From assembly GCA_026002835.1 (NCBI GenBank), contig BPGC01000017.1:1-40126 (forward strand): DNA of 40,126 bases. Reading direction: 5' to 3'. This stretch comes from Candidatus Nitrosocaldaceae archaeon (GTDB taxonomy: Archaea > Thermoproteota > Nitrososphaeria > Nitrososphaerales > Nitrosocaldaceae). The translations under genes and the position numbers were made by a program. Shown piece by piece: positions 17,001 to 25,323 of the stretch (position 1 is its first letter; each line of letters opens with the position of its first letter). The notes under the pieces were generated by a model. That model did not search any database. It was not told the origin of the DNA and saw only the letters and a program-made list of their open reading frames with translations.

Positions 17001-17991
17001 CTAACTAATGATTTAGCCGTTAGACATTTAAGATGCCTAAATTTCAATCCTACTTTAGTTCGATTCTAACATTTTTGTATCTTAAAACATTTATTTGTTT
17101 AAATTTCAATCCTACTTTAGTTCGATTCTAACAATATCTGATCTTTGCTACTTTATACTTTTTAGACAATTTCAATCCTACTTTAGTTCGATTCTAACTC
17201 CTAAAAATAATAAAGCATTAAATTTATTATTTTTATTTCAATCCTACTTTAGTTCGATTCTAACAGAGTAGAGTATAATCCTAATAATGCCGAAATATTA
17301 GATTTCAATCCTACTTTAGTTCGATTCTAACATTTTTTATTTTTATTTTATATCTCTAATAACATAAATTTCAATCCTACTTTAGTTCGATTCTAACGCC
17401 GATAGGGTTAATGAATTCTAATGATAAAAACAAATTTCAATCCTACTTTAGTTCGATTCTAACTTGTATTTCTTTTTGATATACTTGAAAGTTTTCAAAA
17501 TTTCAATCCTACTTTAGTTCGATTCTAACCCTTATGTACAAAGCCATTATCATCCGCAATTTGTAATTTCAATCCTACTTTAGTTCGATTCTAACGAAGG
17601 TATTGGAAGAGCTTGAACCATATATATTGAAATTTCAATCCTACTTTAGTTCGATTCTAACGAGAGTTCATAACTTTCAAAAATTGTGAGATTTATCATT
17701 TCAATCCTACTTTAGTTCGATTCTAACATTAGATTTTATAATATTATCGTTTATTTTTGAGAAATTTCAATCCTACTTTAGTTCGATTCTAACTAAATGT
17801 TTACAAGTTCTTAACATACCTAGAGACTCATTTCAATCCTACTTTAGTTCGATTCTAACATTGAATAAACATACAGATGCAGTAGCATATAAATAATTTC
17901 AATCCTACTTTAGTTCGATTCTAACTGAATTAAAAGCAGATATTACTAATTACTATGATAAATTTCAATCCTACTTTAGTTCGATTCTAAC
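14020..17991 (-). CRISPR. CRISPR array, 61 repeats of 30 bp and 60 spacers
   Basis: The 30-bp repeat on the plus strand begins ATTTCAATCCTACTTTAG and ends TTCGATTCTAAC. On the minus strand it ends AGGATTGAAAT, the ATTGAAA-type 3' end that becomes the crRNA 5' handle in many archaeal type I and III systems, so transcription is leftwards. Repeats are identical except the leftmost (14020-14049), which has CCTACC instead of CCTACT, as expected at the old, trailer end. Spacers are 28-39 bp, mostly 36. Thirteen spacers occur twice because of a tandem duplication, leaving 47 different ones. The cas6 gene and effector operon follow on the right. Confidence 0.97.
16020..17727. repeat. Exact 854-bp tandem duplication inside the array
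   Basis: Bases 16020-16873 recur as 16874-17727: 13 spacers in the same order, each with its repeat. I saw no difference between the copies while reading spacer by spacer. The four leader-proximal spacers to the right are single copy. Confidence 0.93.
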
Positions 17992-18112
17992 CCCACTGGC
18001 GACTCCTCTCTCCATATAAACCCTTTATATACTAAAGTTCTCCCATGTCAGAGAGGAACCAGTCAACCTTTAATAGTGTATCTTATTTATAAAGGTTGAC
18101 CTATAATACTTT
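17992..18112 (-). promoter_or_regulatory. CRISPR leader with nested inverted repeats
   Basis: This is the 121-bp space between the last repeat and cas6. It contains ATATAAA-CCC-TTTATAT (18014-18030), CCTCTCT/AGAGAGG (18005-18011 and 18050-18056), ACTGG/CCAGT (17995-17999 and 18059-18063) and an 11-bp dyad (18062-18100). TATA-like words face leftwards near 18087-18093 and 18024-18030, so the array transcript could start at either. Confidence 0.65.
18062..18100. promoter_or_regulatory. 11-bp inverted repeat over the divergent leader/cas6 promoter
   Basis: GTCAACCTTTA (18062-18072) and TAAAGGTTGAC (18090-18100) are perfect inverted copies separated by 17 bases. The right arm overlaps ATTTATAAA (18086-18093), the TATA-like box 20-27 bases before the cas6 ATG. 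A protein bound here could control both cas6 and the array. Confidence 0.6.
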
Positions 18113-18829
18113 ATGCGAATATTGTTAGAACTTGAACCATATAAAGAGTATGATTACTCTTATCCATACTATTATCATATACAAGGCATGATCTATAATG
18201 CTATAAAGGACAGCAAATTAAGTTATATACATAATAAAGATAGCTATAAGTTCTTCTGCTTCTCTAACTTATTTCCATTGAATAGCAACATTAAGAAGTT
18301 GATAATATCTTCACCACATAAAGAGTTTATAGATTATTTGTATGAGGTATTTGAAAATAGAAAGATACTAAAGATAGGAAGCATGAACTTTAAAGTATCT
18401 AGAATAAAAAAGTTTAAGGTTAGAGTTAAGAAGAGGGTTAAACTTGTAACTGCTACACCTATAATAATAAGGATACCAAGAGATAAGTATGAAGAGTATG
18501 GTATAAAGCCAAAACATGATTATGATTATCTGTATTGGAGGAAAGAGTATCCATTAAACCTTTTCATAGAGCAATTGAGAGATAATGCTATAAAGAAGTA
18601 TAAAGAGTTCAAGAAGAGAGATATAGATAATTCATTCAACATAAAATATCTAAACTTTAAGAAGCAGGTATCTATCAGATTGAAGATACATGATAGTGAG
18701 CATATAGTAATAGGAACTTTATGGGAGTTCTTTATAGATAACACTCCATTAGATCTATTAAGGTTCATTATAGATACTGGTTTAGGAGAAAGGAATTCTT
18801 TAGGGTTTGGGTTTGTAAATATAGTTTAA
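18113..18829 (+). CDS. cas6: CRISPR endoribonuclease Cas6
   Basis: Cas6 cuts the long array transcript inside each repeat to give crRNAs. The 238-residue protein has the family layout: N-terminal RAMP-type strand MRILLELEP, a helix with YYYHIQGMIYNAI whose His22 is the likely catalytic residue, FCFSNLF, and the C-terminal glycine-rich loop TGLGERNSLGFGFVNIV. The ATG at 18113 follows a TATA-like box at leaderless spacing. It is divergent from the array and ends 4 bases inside the convergent cas7-like gene. Assignment is strong from motif layout and context. Confidence 0.88.
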   Translation: MRILLELEPYKEYDYSYPYYYHIQGMIYNAIKDSKLSYIHNKDSYKFFCFSNLFPLNSNIKKLIISSPHKEFIDYLYEVFENRKILKIGSMNFKVSRIKKFKVRVKKRVKLVTATPIIIRIPRDKYEEYGIKPKHDYDYLYWRKEYPLNLFIEQLRDNAIKKYKEFKKRDIDNSFNIKYLNFKKQVSIRLKIHDSEHIVIGTLWEFFIDNTPLDLLRFIIDTGLGERNSLGFGFVNIV

Positions 18830-19689
18830 GACATCTTAAAAGCATTTACATTAACTCTACCACTACCTTTACTCTTATGCCCACCCAACTCCTTGATATT
18901 TTTTATACAAGGAATCAAAATTTTATCTATTAAATAACATCTCCTATTCTCAAGATCATTCTCTTTATTCTTCCATTTATCAAGCCATATATCAATTGGT
19001 GCATTATTTATTTTTCTAGGTTCTCCAAATACAAACTTCTTATCATTCTTAATTATCTCTATAAACCCTTCAAATCTAGTACTCCATTTAACTTGTTCTG
19101 TATCTGCTTTAGAAGCTTTGGCTGCTATATTAGTATTCCTATCAATCCTTATTATAGTATGATCTATTATAGGATCATTAGATATACATTTGAGATTATA
19201 TATCCTTAAGAAACCCATCATACTTTGAGAGCCCATGAAATAACATACTGGGCATATGCCTAGCTTATTATTATTAGACTTAGGTAAAACAACCTCTTTT
19301 TGCTCTATATTTATGAAACAGTTCCCTACAAGATTACCTTTTCTAAATTGTCTTCTATATTTACCTAATAAATCCATTTCAGCACTAGTTGGTTCTGATG
19401 CTGGTATGCATGGTCTTAAAATATCTTTATTATTATTATCTATACCAAAATCTTTTGCTAAAGTATCCAAGTTCTCTATAAAGAACCATTCCAATTGGTA
19501 TCTTAATGCTCCTTTAAAACTTGTAGCTGGTATTATTGGTATTGTATCTACCTTTGCTACTGGTTGATCCTTCTCACTTAGAGGATCTTTTGGGGCTCCT
19601 AGATGTAAGAAACTATTATACTCATTATCTACAACTACTTCTATTTTAAGTCTATCTCTTTCTATATCTATTGTTTTTAATTGGCTCAT
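18826..19689 (-). CDS. Cas7-family RAMP protein (Csm3/Csx7-like) of a type III effector
   Basis: Cas7 subunits form the backbone that holds the crRNA. The 287-residue protein has FLHLGAP (27-33), then D41-Q-P-V-A followed by IPIIPATSFKGALR (50-63), the same order as the Csm3 region holding the catalytic aspartate and the IPGSSLKG loop, so target-RNA cutting may be retained. CPVC at 146-149 and a glycine-rich GGHKSKGSGRV near residue 275 also fit. It is the only Cas7 gene visible. GGGGGT about 8 bases before the ATG is a Shine-Dalgarno sequence, and the gene overlaps the preceding one by 38 bases. The exact subfamily (Csm3 or Csx7) is unresolved. Confidence 0.82.
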   Translation of the reverse strand: MSQLKTIDIERDRLKIEVVVDNEYNSFLHLGAPKDPLSEKDQPVAKVDTIPIIPATSFKGALRYQLEWFFIENLDTLAKDFGIDNNNKDILRPCIPASEPTSAEMDLLGKYRRQFRKGNLVGNCFINIEQKEVVLPKSNNNKLGICPVCYFMGSQSMMGFLRIYNLKCISNDPIIDHTIIRIDRNTNIAAKASKADTEQVKWSTRFEGFIEIIKNDKKFVFGEPRKINNAPIDIWLDKWKNKENDLENRRCYLIDKILIPCIKNIKELGGHKSKGSGRVNVNAFKMS

Positions 19690-20239
19690 CTAACAACCCC
19701 CAATAATTTACTAACGTATTTAACTTCCTTATAAAGTATGCTATTACAGATCTTGGGATATTACATTTACGCATCTCTATATAATACATTAATACTTTTC
19801 TTAAAGCATTCTTCTTATCTGGATTATCTTCTCTATCTATTTTGTCCTGAAAATATGCTTTTACTACATCATCTGTATAGCGTTCTATGATAACACCAAT
19901 CTCATTCATATTAGGTAGATTGTGATATACTAAACCGAACCAACCAAGGTTATCTAAAAGCTCTTTAAGTAATGTCTGTCTATTATCATAAGCCTTCTTT
20001 AATGAGTTATATCTAAATAATAATGATTCAGATTCTTTTTTGTAATAATAATTACGAACTTTTTTATACCTTTCATCTATAAGACTAATAAACTCGTCTC
20101 TCTTACCATTTTTTACAAGTTCTCTTAATCTAGACCATGTATCACTATCTATTAACGGTTCCAGATTATGAGGAGTAGCGAATATATCTCTGTCATTAAG
20201 AATTTTCCTTAATATATCTTGAAGTCTATTCATAGTCAT
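19652..20239 (-). CDS. Probable small helical subunit (Cas11/Csm2-like)
   Basis: A 195-residue, mostly alpha-helical protein (NRLQDILRKILNDRDIF at the start; RKVLMYYIEMRKCNIPRSVI near the end) with no catalytic motif. Its position, overlapping the cas5-like gene by 14 bases and the cas7-like gene by 38 bases, is where type III operons encode the small subunit lining the crRNA-target duplex. It is somewhat longer than typical Csm2 or Cmr5. I do not recognise the sequence itself; the role is inferred from context and helical content. Confidence 0.55.
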   Translation of the reverse strand: MTMNRLQDILRKILNDRDIFATPHNLEPLIDSDTWSRLRELVKNGKRDEFISLIDERYKKVRNYYYKKESESLLFRYNSLKKAYDNRQTLLKELLDNLGWFGLVYHNLPNMNEIGVIIERYTDDVVKAYFQDKIDREDNPDKKNALRKVLMYYIEMRKCNIPRSVIAYFIRKLNTLVNYWGLLDEPIKNNRYRKR

Positions 20240-20876
20240 AATAGGACTCCTTCCTTACTAATATATTTGGCGCTATCACTATACTGCCTTCAAACAACGC
20301 TCTAACATATTTCCCAGTCAGTCTATCCTTATCAATATCTGGTTTGAATAGATAGCCGTAATTTGCTGCTAAGACTTTTATACAAAAGTCTTCGGCCTCC
20401 TCTTCTAATACTCTAACCTTTAACTCTCCTTGAACTATATTGCTATCTATATTATCAACATTCTTTATTAAACAATTCCCAAACCCCTTACTCTTCATAG
20501 CACCAAGCATGAACTCTTTACCTTTAAGACTATTTATAATATCTTCTTTATCTCGATTATATGGAATATATACATCTGCTTTTATCTTATCTTTCTTTGG
20601 TTTTAGATATTGAGTAGTTATAGGTATCTTTGATACCATAGTATACCTATCTGTTATAGAATAGGTAAACTCTGCATATTCATATGTATCTTTATCCAAT
20701 ATACCTACTGCTTTTAGATTTAGATCTAGACCAAAGTTATTGTATAATGCACCTTCTATAGTTGTTGATGGTATAGTATCTATACATGGTCTAAATACTC
20801 CTCCCTTTATCCTCTCCCCTATTATTAAAGAGTCTATCTCAAGCTCTAGTTTAAAGAATTTATACATTTTCTTCAA
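20226..20876 (-). CDS. Cas5-family RAMP protein (Csm4/Csx10-like)
   Basis: Cas5 proteins grip the crRNA 5' handle at the base of the complex. Residues 28-45 read FRPCIDTIPSTTIEGALY, the RAMP IP-S-T-x-G-A-L loop, and G125-C135 (GAMKSKGFGNC) is the glycine-rich loop found in Cas5/Csm4 proteins. At 216 residues it is compact. It overlaps the cas10-like gene by 17 bases and the small-subunit gene by 14, so the whole operon is translationally coupled. It could be called Csm4- or Csx10-like; an HMM comparison would decide. Confidence 0.75.
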   Translation of the reverse strand: MKKMYKFFKLELEIDSLIIGERIKGGVFRPCIDTIPSTTIEGALYNNFGLDLNLKAVGILDKDTYEYAEFTYSITDRYTMVSKIPITTQYLKPKKDKIKADVYIPYNRDKEDIINSLKGKEFMLGAMKSKGFGNCLIKNVDNIDSNIVQGELKVRVLEEEAEDFCIKVLAANYGYLFKPDIDKDRLTGKYVRALFEGSIVIAPNILVRKESYYDYE

Positions 20877-22902
20877 CCTCTTTCCTTAGCAATTTATAGA
20901 GTGTTAATACCTTCTTTACTGTTAAACCTTTAACACTTGCTATAGCATTATAGGGTTGTTTATACTTATTCCTATTATTGTATATCTCTACCTCTACAAA
21001 TATATCTGATCCTATATTATCATGTATCTCTACTAGTTTATGCAAGAATGAACTTGGTATACTCTCATCGCTTAATATTCCTAATACCTTCTCTATCTGC
21101 TCTTTTGTATATGCTTCATCACCAACATGCCTATGGCTCCTTATATTCAAGAATGATTTATTATCTTTACTATCTAAATACCTCCAATACTCTCTTAATG
21201 GATACTTTACACTCTCTACAAACAATGATAGGTTTATTGGACATTCCTCATCATCAACACAATCTGGGAAGTATTCACTGAATAGTTCACAATAAGTAGT
21301 AATTACCTTCTTTAATAACTCTGGTGAATATTTGAATACACCTAACTCATAATAACCCTTAATAGGCATAAATATATCATTTTCTTCTTTTATTCTTCTC
21401 CAGAATTCTTTAAGCATTAATTTATAATCTTCATTAAAATCAATCTGTAATGCTAGTGGTCTAAACTCTTCTTCTATAACTTTTCTAAGCTCATTTCTCG
21501 TTTTTGCTTCAGACACTTTAGATAATACTTTATTGTCTACATATTCCATATATTTCCTTTCTAACCATTCATTGAGTTTATCTTGATTTAGAGAAAACTT
21601 AAACCAACATACATCTACACCTTCCTCATCCCATTCTTTACCATATATGGTAAGCGGTTCTCCTTGTTTTCTAATCTCTTTACAATTGTTACAAATATAC
21701 TCTCTTACATTATCTTTCCATTCTTCATGACCTTTATCTACTTGGCATACATCACATAAATGTCCTTGTATACTCTCTATATCTTTAGTCTTACTTATGA
21801 TATATTTCTTAAATATAGTACCTCGTTTCCTTAAGTTATCAATTACTTCTTTAGCACCATCGATCTTACCTTCATATGCATCCTTTATTTTCCTTGGTAG
21901 ATTAGATCTTAATATACCTAGATCTGCATATATGTATTCTATATCTATTTGGAACCCTTTATTCTTAAATTCTTCAACTAGACTTAGCATATCATTTATA
22001 CATTCTTCGTGACTACCTGCTAGGAATAGAACAAAATAATTATCCATAGCTAAGCATACATTATCTTTACATTTTATCAAATTTACCAATTCATTTCTTA
22101 ACTTTAATAAGTAGATATCGTTCTTTCTAACAAAAGAGTGTGGAAATGATATGTTACAGAAAGCTAAAGCTGCCTTTATCTTACCTTCTTTAGAAGCATC
22201 CTCTCCTTTAGTTCTCTTACTACCTTCAGCATCACCTATCCCATTTACTTCATTTGTATTGTATACTATTTTGTTGTCTCTAATAGAGGTCTTAGAATAT
22301 AATACCCTGTATATCTTACCAACTAATTCAAGGTGAGTATAGAGTGTAGTTGTATTTCTAGGAGCACTTTGGTCTTCTGGTATAATATGGAGTAGTTCCT
22401 TATAATTATTTAAAAAATCTATATGGCATTTACAATTATTAATAGTATCTACCACTTCATTTAAAGATAGCTTCATATTCTCATAGTTAATATTTTCCAT
22501 TTTATGATTCCATAACTTAATTCTAATCTTATCTTCAATATGTGGTAAACCCCTGTAACGTTGTAATGTTGTTCTACTAATTGAAGCAGCCAAATGATCT
22601 GCTAGTATAAGTATAAATAAATTATGTAGATCTATATCATTAATACTAATTCCATCACCATATTTCGCCTTTAGAAAATCATTTAATGTTTCTTTCCATT
22701 TATCGAATGGAATCTTAGATAAATCTATTTTATCTTTTACTTTATGATGGAACATACTCCACCATGTTACTGAACCAAGTTTATCTTTACTATTAGGTAA
22801 GAATGTGTGGCTATTTAATTTTATTAAGTTATTCTCATTCTTTTCTTTATCTTTTAGAATTTTACCTATATCATGCAATTCAGGTATAAACTCATCATTC
22901 AT
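20860..22902 (-). CDS. Cas10-like large subunit (Csx11-type), HD nuclease site present, GGDD absent
   Basis: This is the large subunit of a type III-like complex, 680 residues. HD-nuclease residues are present: ELHDIGK (H10-D11), H52-H53 and LADHLAAS (D102-H103), so single-stranded DNA cutting is possible. A Cas10-type zinc finger uses C383, C386, C404 and C407. In the palm region I find FLAGSHEE (293-300) but no GGDD anywhere, so cyclic oligoadenylate synthesis is unlikely. This pattern resembles the Csx11 branch and subtypes with an inactivated cyclase. It is the first gene of the leftward operon; ATG 22902 is preceded by a TTTTTAAA box about 30 bases away. Confidence 0.8.
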   Translation of the reverse strand: MNDEFIPELHDIGKILKDKEKNENNLIKLNSHTFLPNSKDKLGSVTWWSMFHHKVKDKIDLSKIPFDKWKETLNDFLKAKYGDGISINDIDLHNLFILILADHLAASISRTTLQRYRGLPHIEDKIRIKLWNHKMENINYENMKLSLNEVVDTINNCKCHIDFLNNYKELLHIIPEDQSAPRNTTTLYTHLELVGKIYRVLYSKTSIRDNKIVYNTNEVNGIGDAEGSKRTKGEDASKEGKIKAALAFCNISFPHSFVRKNDIYLLKLRNELVNLIKCKDNVCLAMDNYFVLFLAGSHEECINDMLSLVEEFKNKGFQIDIEYIYADLGILRSNLPRKIKDAYEGKIDGAKEVIDNLRKRGTIFKKYIISKTKDIESIQGHLCDVCQVDKGHEEWKDNVREYICNNCKEIRKQGEPLTIYGKEWDEEGVDVCWFKFSLNQDKLNEWLERKYMEYVDNKVLSKVSEAKTRNELRKVIEEEFRPLALQIDFNEDYKLMLKEFWRRIKEENDIFMPIKGYYELGVFKYSPELLKKVITTYCELFSEYFPDCVDDEECPINLSLFVESVKYPLREYWRYLDSKDNKSFLNIRSHRHVGDEAYTKEQIEKVLGILSDESIPSSFLHKLVEIHDNIGSDIFVEVEIYNNRNKYKQPYNAIASVKGLTVKKVLTLYKLLRKEVEENV

Positions 22903-23100
22903 TCATAGTAGAGAGATAACTACATGTTTAAAAACATTATGCTATTATAATATATCTCCTTATTTCATCTAAGGCATCGATTAATATTATAACAAACTTG
23001 TATTTAAGATGCTCTATCCCTACATCTTTAATAACAATCTTTATAGTTTTCAGCACATAAAGCATATTTTTAAATTACATTCAGTTTTTATTAATAATTG

Positions 23101-23259
23101 ATGAATAATAAAGAAATCAAAGAATATTGGAAACAAAGATGCAATAAATGTAACTATGAATGGTTTAGTAGAAAACCTAATCCAAAATCATGTCCGAGAT
23201 GTCATAGTTACTACTGGAAGAGAAGAGTGGTTATTAATGGTGATGAATATGTGGGGTGA
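23101..23259 (+). CDS. Small zinc-ribbon protein
   Basis: A 52-residue frame from ATG 23101: MNNKEIKEYWKQRCNKCNYE, WFSRKPNPKSCPRC, then a basic tail. Two Cys-x2-Cys pairs flank a W-x-x-R-K-P-N-P-K turn, a rubredoxin-like zinc ribbon common in archaeal chromosomes, plasmids and viruses. The stop (23257-23259) overlaps the start of the next gene. It heads a rightward set with the ATPase and is probably a nucleic-acid-binding accessory. It is divergent from the cas operon across 198 bases that carry both promoters. Confidence 0.7.
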   Translation: MNNKEIKEYWKQRCNKCNYEWFSRKPNPKSCPRCHSYYWKRRVVINGDEYVG

Positions 23260-23515
23260 TCTAACTATATACAATGCTAGAGTAATATTTGAGAAAGAAT
23301 ATCAAAGATATATAGCAAGAATCTATAATTGTAGAAATGCTTATTACGCAGAGATAATTATTAATAACAAAGCATATAGAGAACCAGAACAAGCAGGAGT
23401 TTCAAGGGATCATTTAGAGTGTATTTTATCAGCGTTGAGATATAAAGTATTAGCATTAGAAGGTATCGAGATCAATGATGCTAGAATATTTGCAGATTTT
23501 AAATTGAGGTGTTAA
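23249..23515 (+). CDS. Hypothetical 88-residue protein of the replication-like module
   Basis: I place the start at ATG 23249 because GGTGAT, a Shine-Dalgarno core, ends 4 bases before it. A longer frame from 23156 runs through the coding part of the zinc-ribbon gene. The protein opens MWGDLTIYNARVIFEKEYQR and ends RIFADFKLRC; it looks like a small alpha/beta fold without known motifs. It overlaps the zinc-ribbon stop and ends one base before the ATPase gene, so the three form an operon. Function unknown. Confidence 0.6.
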   Translation: MWGDLTIYNARVIFEKEYQRYIARIYNCRNAYYAEIIINNKAYREPEQAGVSRDHLECILSALRYKVLALEGIEINDARIFADFKLRC

Positions 23516-23516
23516 T

Positions 23517-25031
23517 ATGAGTGAAGAAATATCAACCAAGAAAAGTAAGAAGGAAGAGGTAATTGATGCTATTTTAAACGATCCAACTATAAGACTATTT
23601 ACAAATGGAAGAGAGCAATACATGCTATTATATGACAAAGAACTTTACATCTTAAATAAAGGTTTAGATGATAATATCATATTTAAGATTAGAAAGCTTG
23701 CAAGAGAGAGAAGAGGGTTAACATTAACTGATAAAGATCTTAATGATATTATTGAAGAGTTAAATGCTATAGCTTTAGACTATGAAGTAGATTTTAAGCC
23801 TAAACAGAGATGCTTCTATAATAAAGATGATTATACATTTTATTATTTTACAGCCGATGAGGATTGGAAGGTAGTAAAAGCTAATGAAGAAGAGATACGT
23901 TTTACACAGCAAAGTAAGCCAATGTTCATAAGATCTCAAAATACTTTAAGTTCAGATGTTAATATCATATATATCAACAACGATCATCTAACAACTCTAC
24001 TTAATAAATTAGGCTATAAAGAGTATTCAAGATATCTTAAGGTAGTAATAACAGCAGGCTTCATAGATTGTATCTCTAAACCTTATCTATTATTTATTGG
24101 AGATGAAGGAAGCACAAAATCAACACTAGCAGACCTTATAAAAGAGATTATTGATAATGGAGTAACAAAAAGGGTATCATTAAAGAGGAATATAAGCGAG
24201 ATAGTATTAGATATTGATGAAAACTATGTAATTGTATTTGATAACATATCAAGGCTAACAAAAGAACAAACAGATTTCTTTTGCATCATGTATGATACTG
24301 GAGGTTATACAAAGAGGCAGTTATATACAAATAATAAACAAATAAGGATAGAAGGAAGGAAGTTTATTATATTCACTTCTATAAATGAGCCAACTAAAGA
24401 GAAAGACTTTTTGGATAGATCTAGGATCTTAAGGTTTGATAGAAGAAGAAATAATTCTAGATTATCTGAGACTGAGATAAGGAATATGATAAATGCTGTT
24501 ATAGCAGAGATTAGAGGAGAATGTATATCTGCAATTGCAAAGGCTATACCTTTGATAGATAAGAAACATGAAGATATAGCAAATGAATTAAGAGATAATA
24601 ACCTAGCAAGTAGAAGTCTAGAATGGCTAATAATATGGTGCGAAGCAATTGCTAGAGTGTATGGCTATGAACCCTTAGAGTTTGCTAAGATGGATAAAGA
24701 GATATATGAAAAAGGGAGAGGCATTGAAGATGATCTATTTAAAGAAGTATTGCTCTTATATCTTGAGAAAAATAACAAGATAGAAGGTTATCCTAAAGAG
24801 ATAAGAGACTTGCTTATTAATAGTCTTAAAGAGCTTGATCTCAATGAAGATAGAAGAATTGAAATTAAAGAATGTCTAGAAGAACTTAATGCAAAGAAGA
24901 TAGGTAAAAGATTACAGTATATTAAGAGCGATCTTATAGAAAGAGGTTATAAAGTAACTATGAAGCATGATAGAAATGGGAATAGGCATATTATAAGCAA
25001 AGAAGAGTGTGAAGTTTGTGAAATTAGATAA
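23517..25031 (+). CDS. AAA+/SF3-like ATPase, probable element replication helicase
   Basis: A 504-residue protein with a central P-loop ATPase: Walker A GDEGSTKST (195-203), Walker B VIVFDN (238-243), and a sensor-1-like FTSINEPT ending near 293. The first 150 residues are an uncharacterised alpha/beta domain, and the last 100 are helical with a possible winged helix at ERGYKVTMKHD. Similar ATPases serve as replicative helicases in archaeal plasmids, viruses and integrated elements. No primase motif is visible, so initiation may rely on a host primase. Its last 23 bases overlap the next gene. Role by analogy and context. Confidence 0.65.
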   Translation: MSEEISTKKSKKEEVIDAILNDPTIRLFTNGREQYMLLYDKELYILNKGLDDNIIFKIRKLARERRGLTLTDKDLNDIIEELNAIALDYEVDFKPKQRCFYNKDDYTFYYFTADEDWKVVKANEEEIRFTQQSKPMFIRSQNTLSSDVNIIYINNDHLTTLLNKLGYKEYSRYLKVVITAGFIDCISKPYLLFIGDEGSTKSTLADLIKEIIDNGVTKRVSLKRNISEIVLDIDENYVIVFDNISRLTKEQTDFFCIMYDTGGYTKRQLYTNNKQIRIEGRKFIIFTSINEPTKEKDFLDRSRILRFDRRRNNSRLSETEIRNMINAVIAEIRGECISAIAKAIPLIDKKHEDIANELRDNNLASRSLEWLIIWCEAIARVYGYEPLEFAKMDKEIYEKGRGIEDDLFKEVLLLYLEKNNKIEGYPKEIRDLLINSLKELDLNEDRRIEIKECLEELNAKKIGKRLQYIKSDLIERGYKVTMKHDRNGNRHIISKEECEVCEIR

Positions 25032-25323
25032 CGAACTTAATGCTCTTAATGATCATGCTAATCTAAGCACAAATCCTATGCTAAATGATAACATAAAAGC
25101 TAGAAATCAAACTTCACACTCTTCACAACTTCACAACAAAATGGAAGATATGCTAGAGGAACAGGACATAACAAAAGTTAGTGAAGAAGAGTTCATAGAG
25201 ATCGCTAAAACTCTAGAAGATGTTAATTATCCATGCTTAGATTGCAGAGCATTATTTAAGACAAAAGAGATATCAGATAAACATGCTAATTGTCTTATGC
25301 ATAAAGTTATACGAGTAAGATAA
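25009..25323 (+). CDS. Small protein with C-terminal C2H2-like zinc finger
   Basis: A GTG-started frame of 104 residues; a second GTG at 25018 is also possible. The N-terminal half is polar and low in order (rich in N, S, H), followed by an acidic helix (KVSEEEFIEIAKTLED) and CLDCRALFKTKEISDKHANC, whose Cys pair and following histidines resemble a C2H2 finger. Such small finger proteins are frequent in archaeal mobile elements, usually as DNA-binding regulators. It overlaps the ATPase gene by 23 bases and is the last gene before a 400-base gap. Confidence 0.5.
   Translation: MKFVKLDNELNALNDHANLSTNPMLNDNIKARNQTSHSSQLHNKMEDMLEEQDITKVSEEEFIEIAKTLEDVNYPCLDCRALFKTKEISDKHANCLMHKVIRVR

Noticed and set aside
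14020..17991. Rightward transcription of the CRISPR array
   Set aside because: The repeat has its ATTGAAA-type end on the minus strand, the mutated repeat is at the left end, and the leader-like sequence and cas6 are on the right.
20978..21295. Open frames opposite the Cas10-like gene (also 21048-21281, 21797-22012, 22151-22336)
   Set aside because: Low-complexity Ser/Ile/Leu-rich shadows inside a gene with recognisable HD and zinc-finger motifs.
23156..23248. N-terminal extension of the 88-residue protein
   Set aside because: It lies over the zinc-ribbon gene in another frame, and the Shine-Dalgarno sequence fits the start at 23249.
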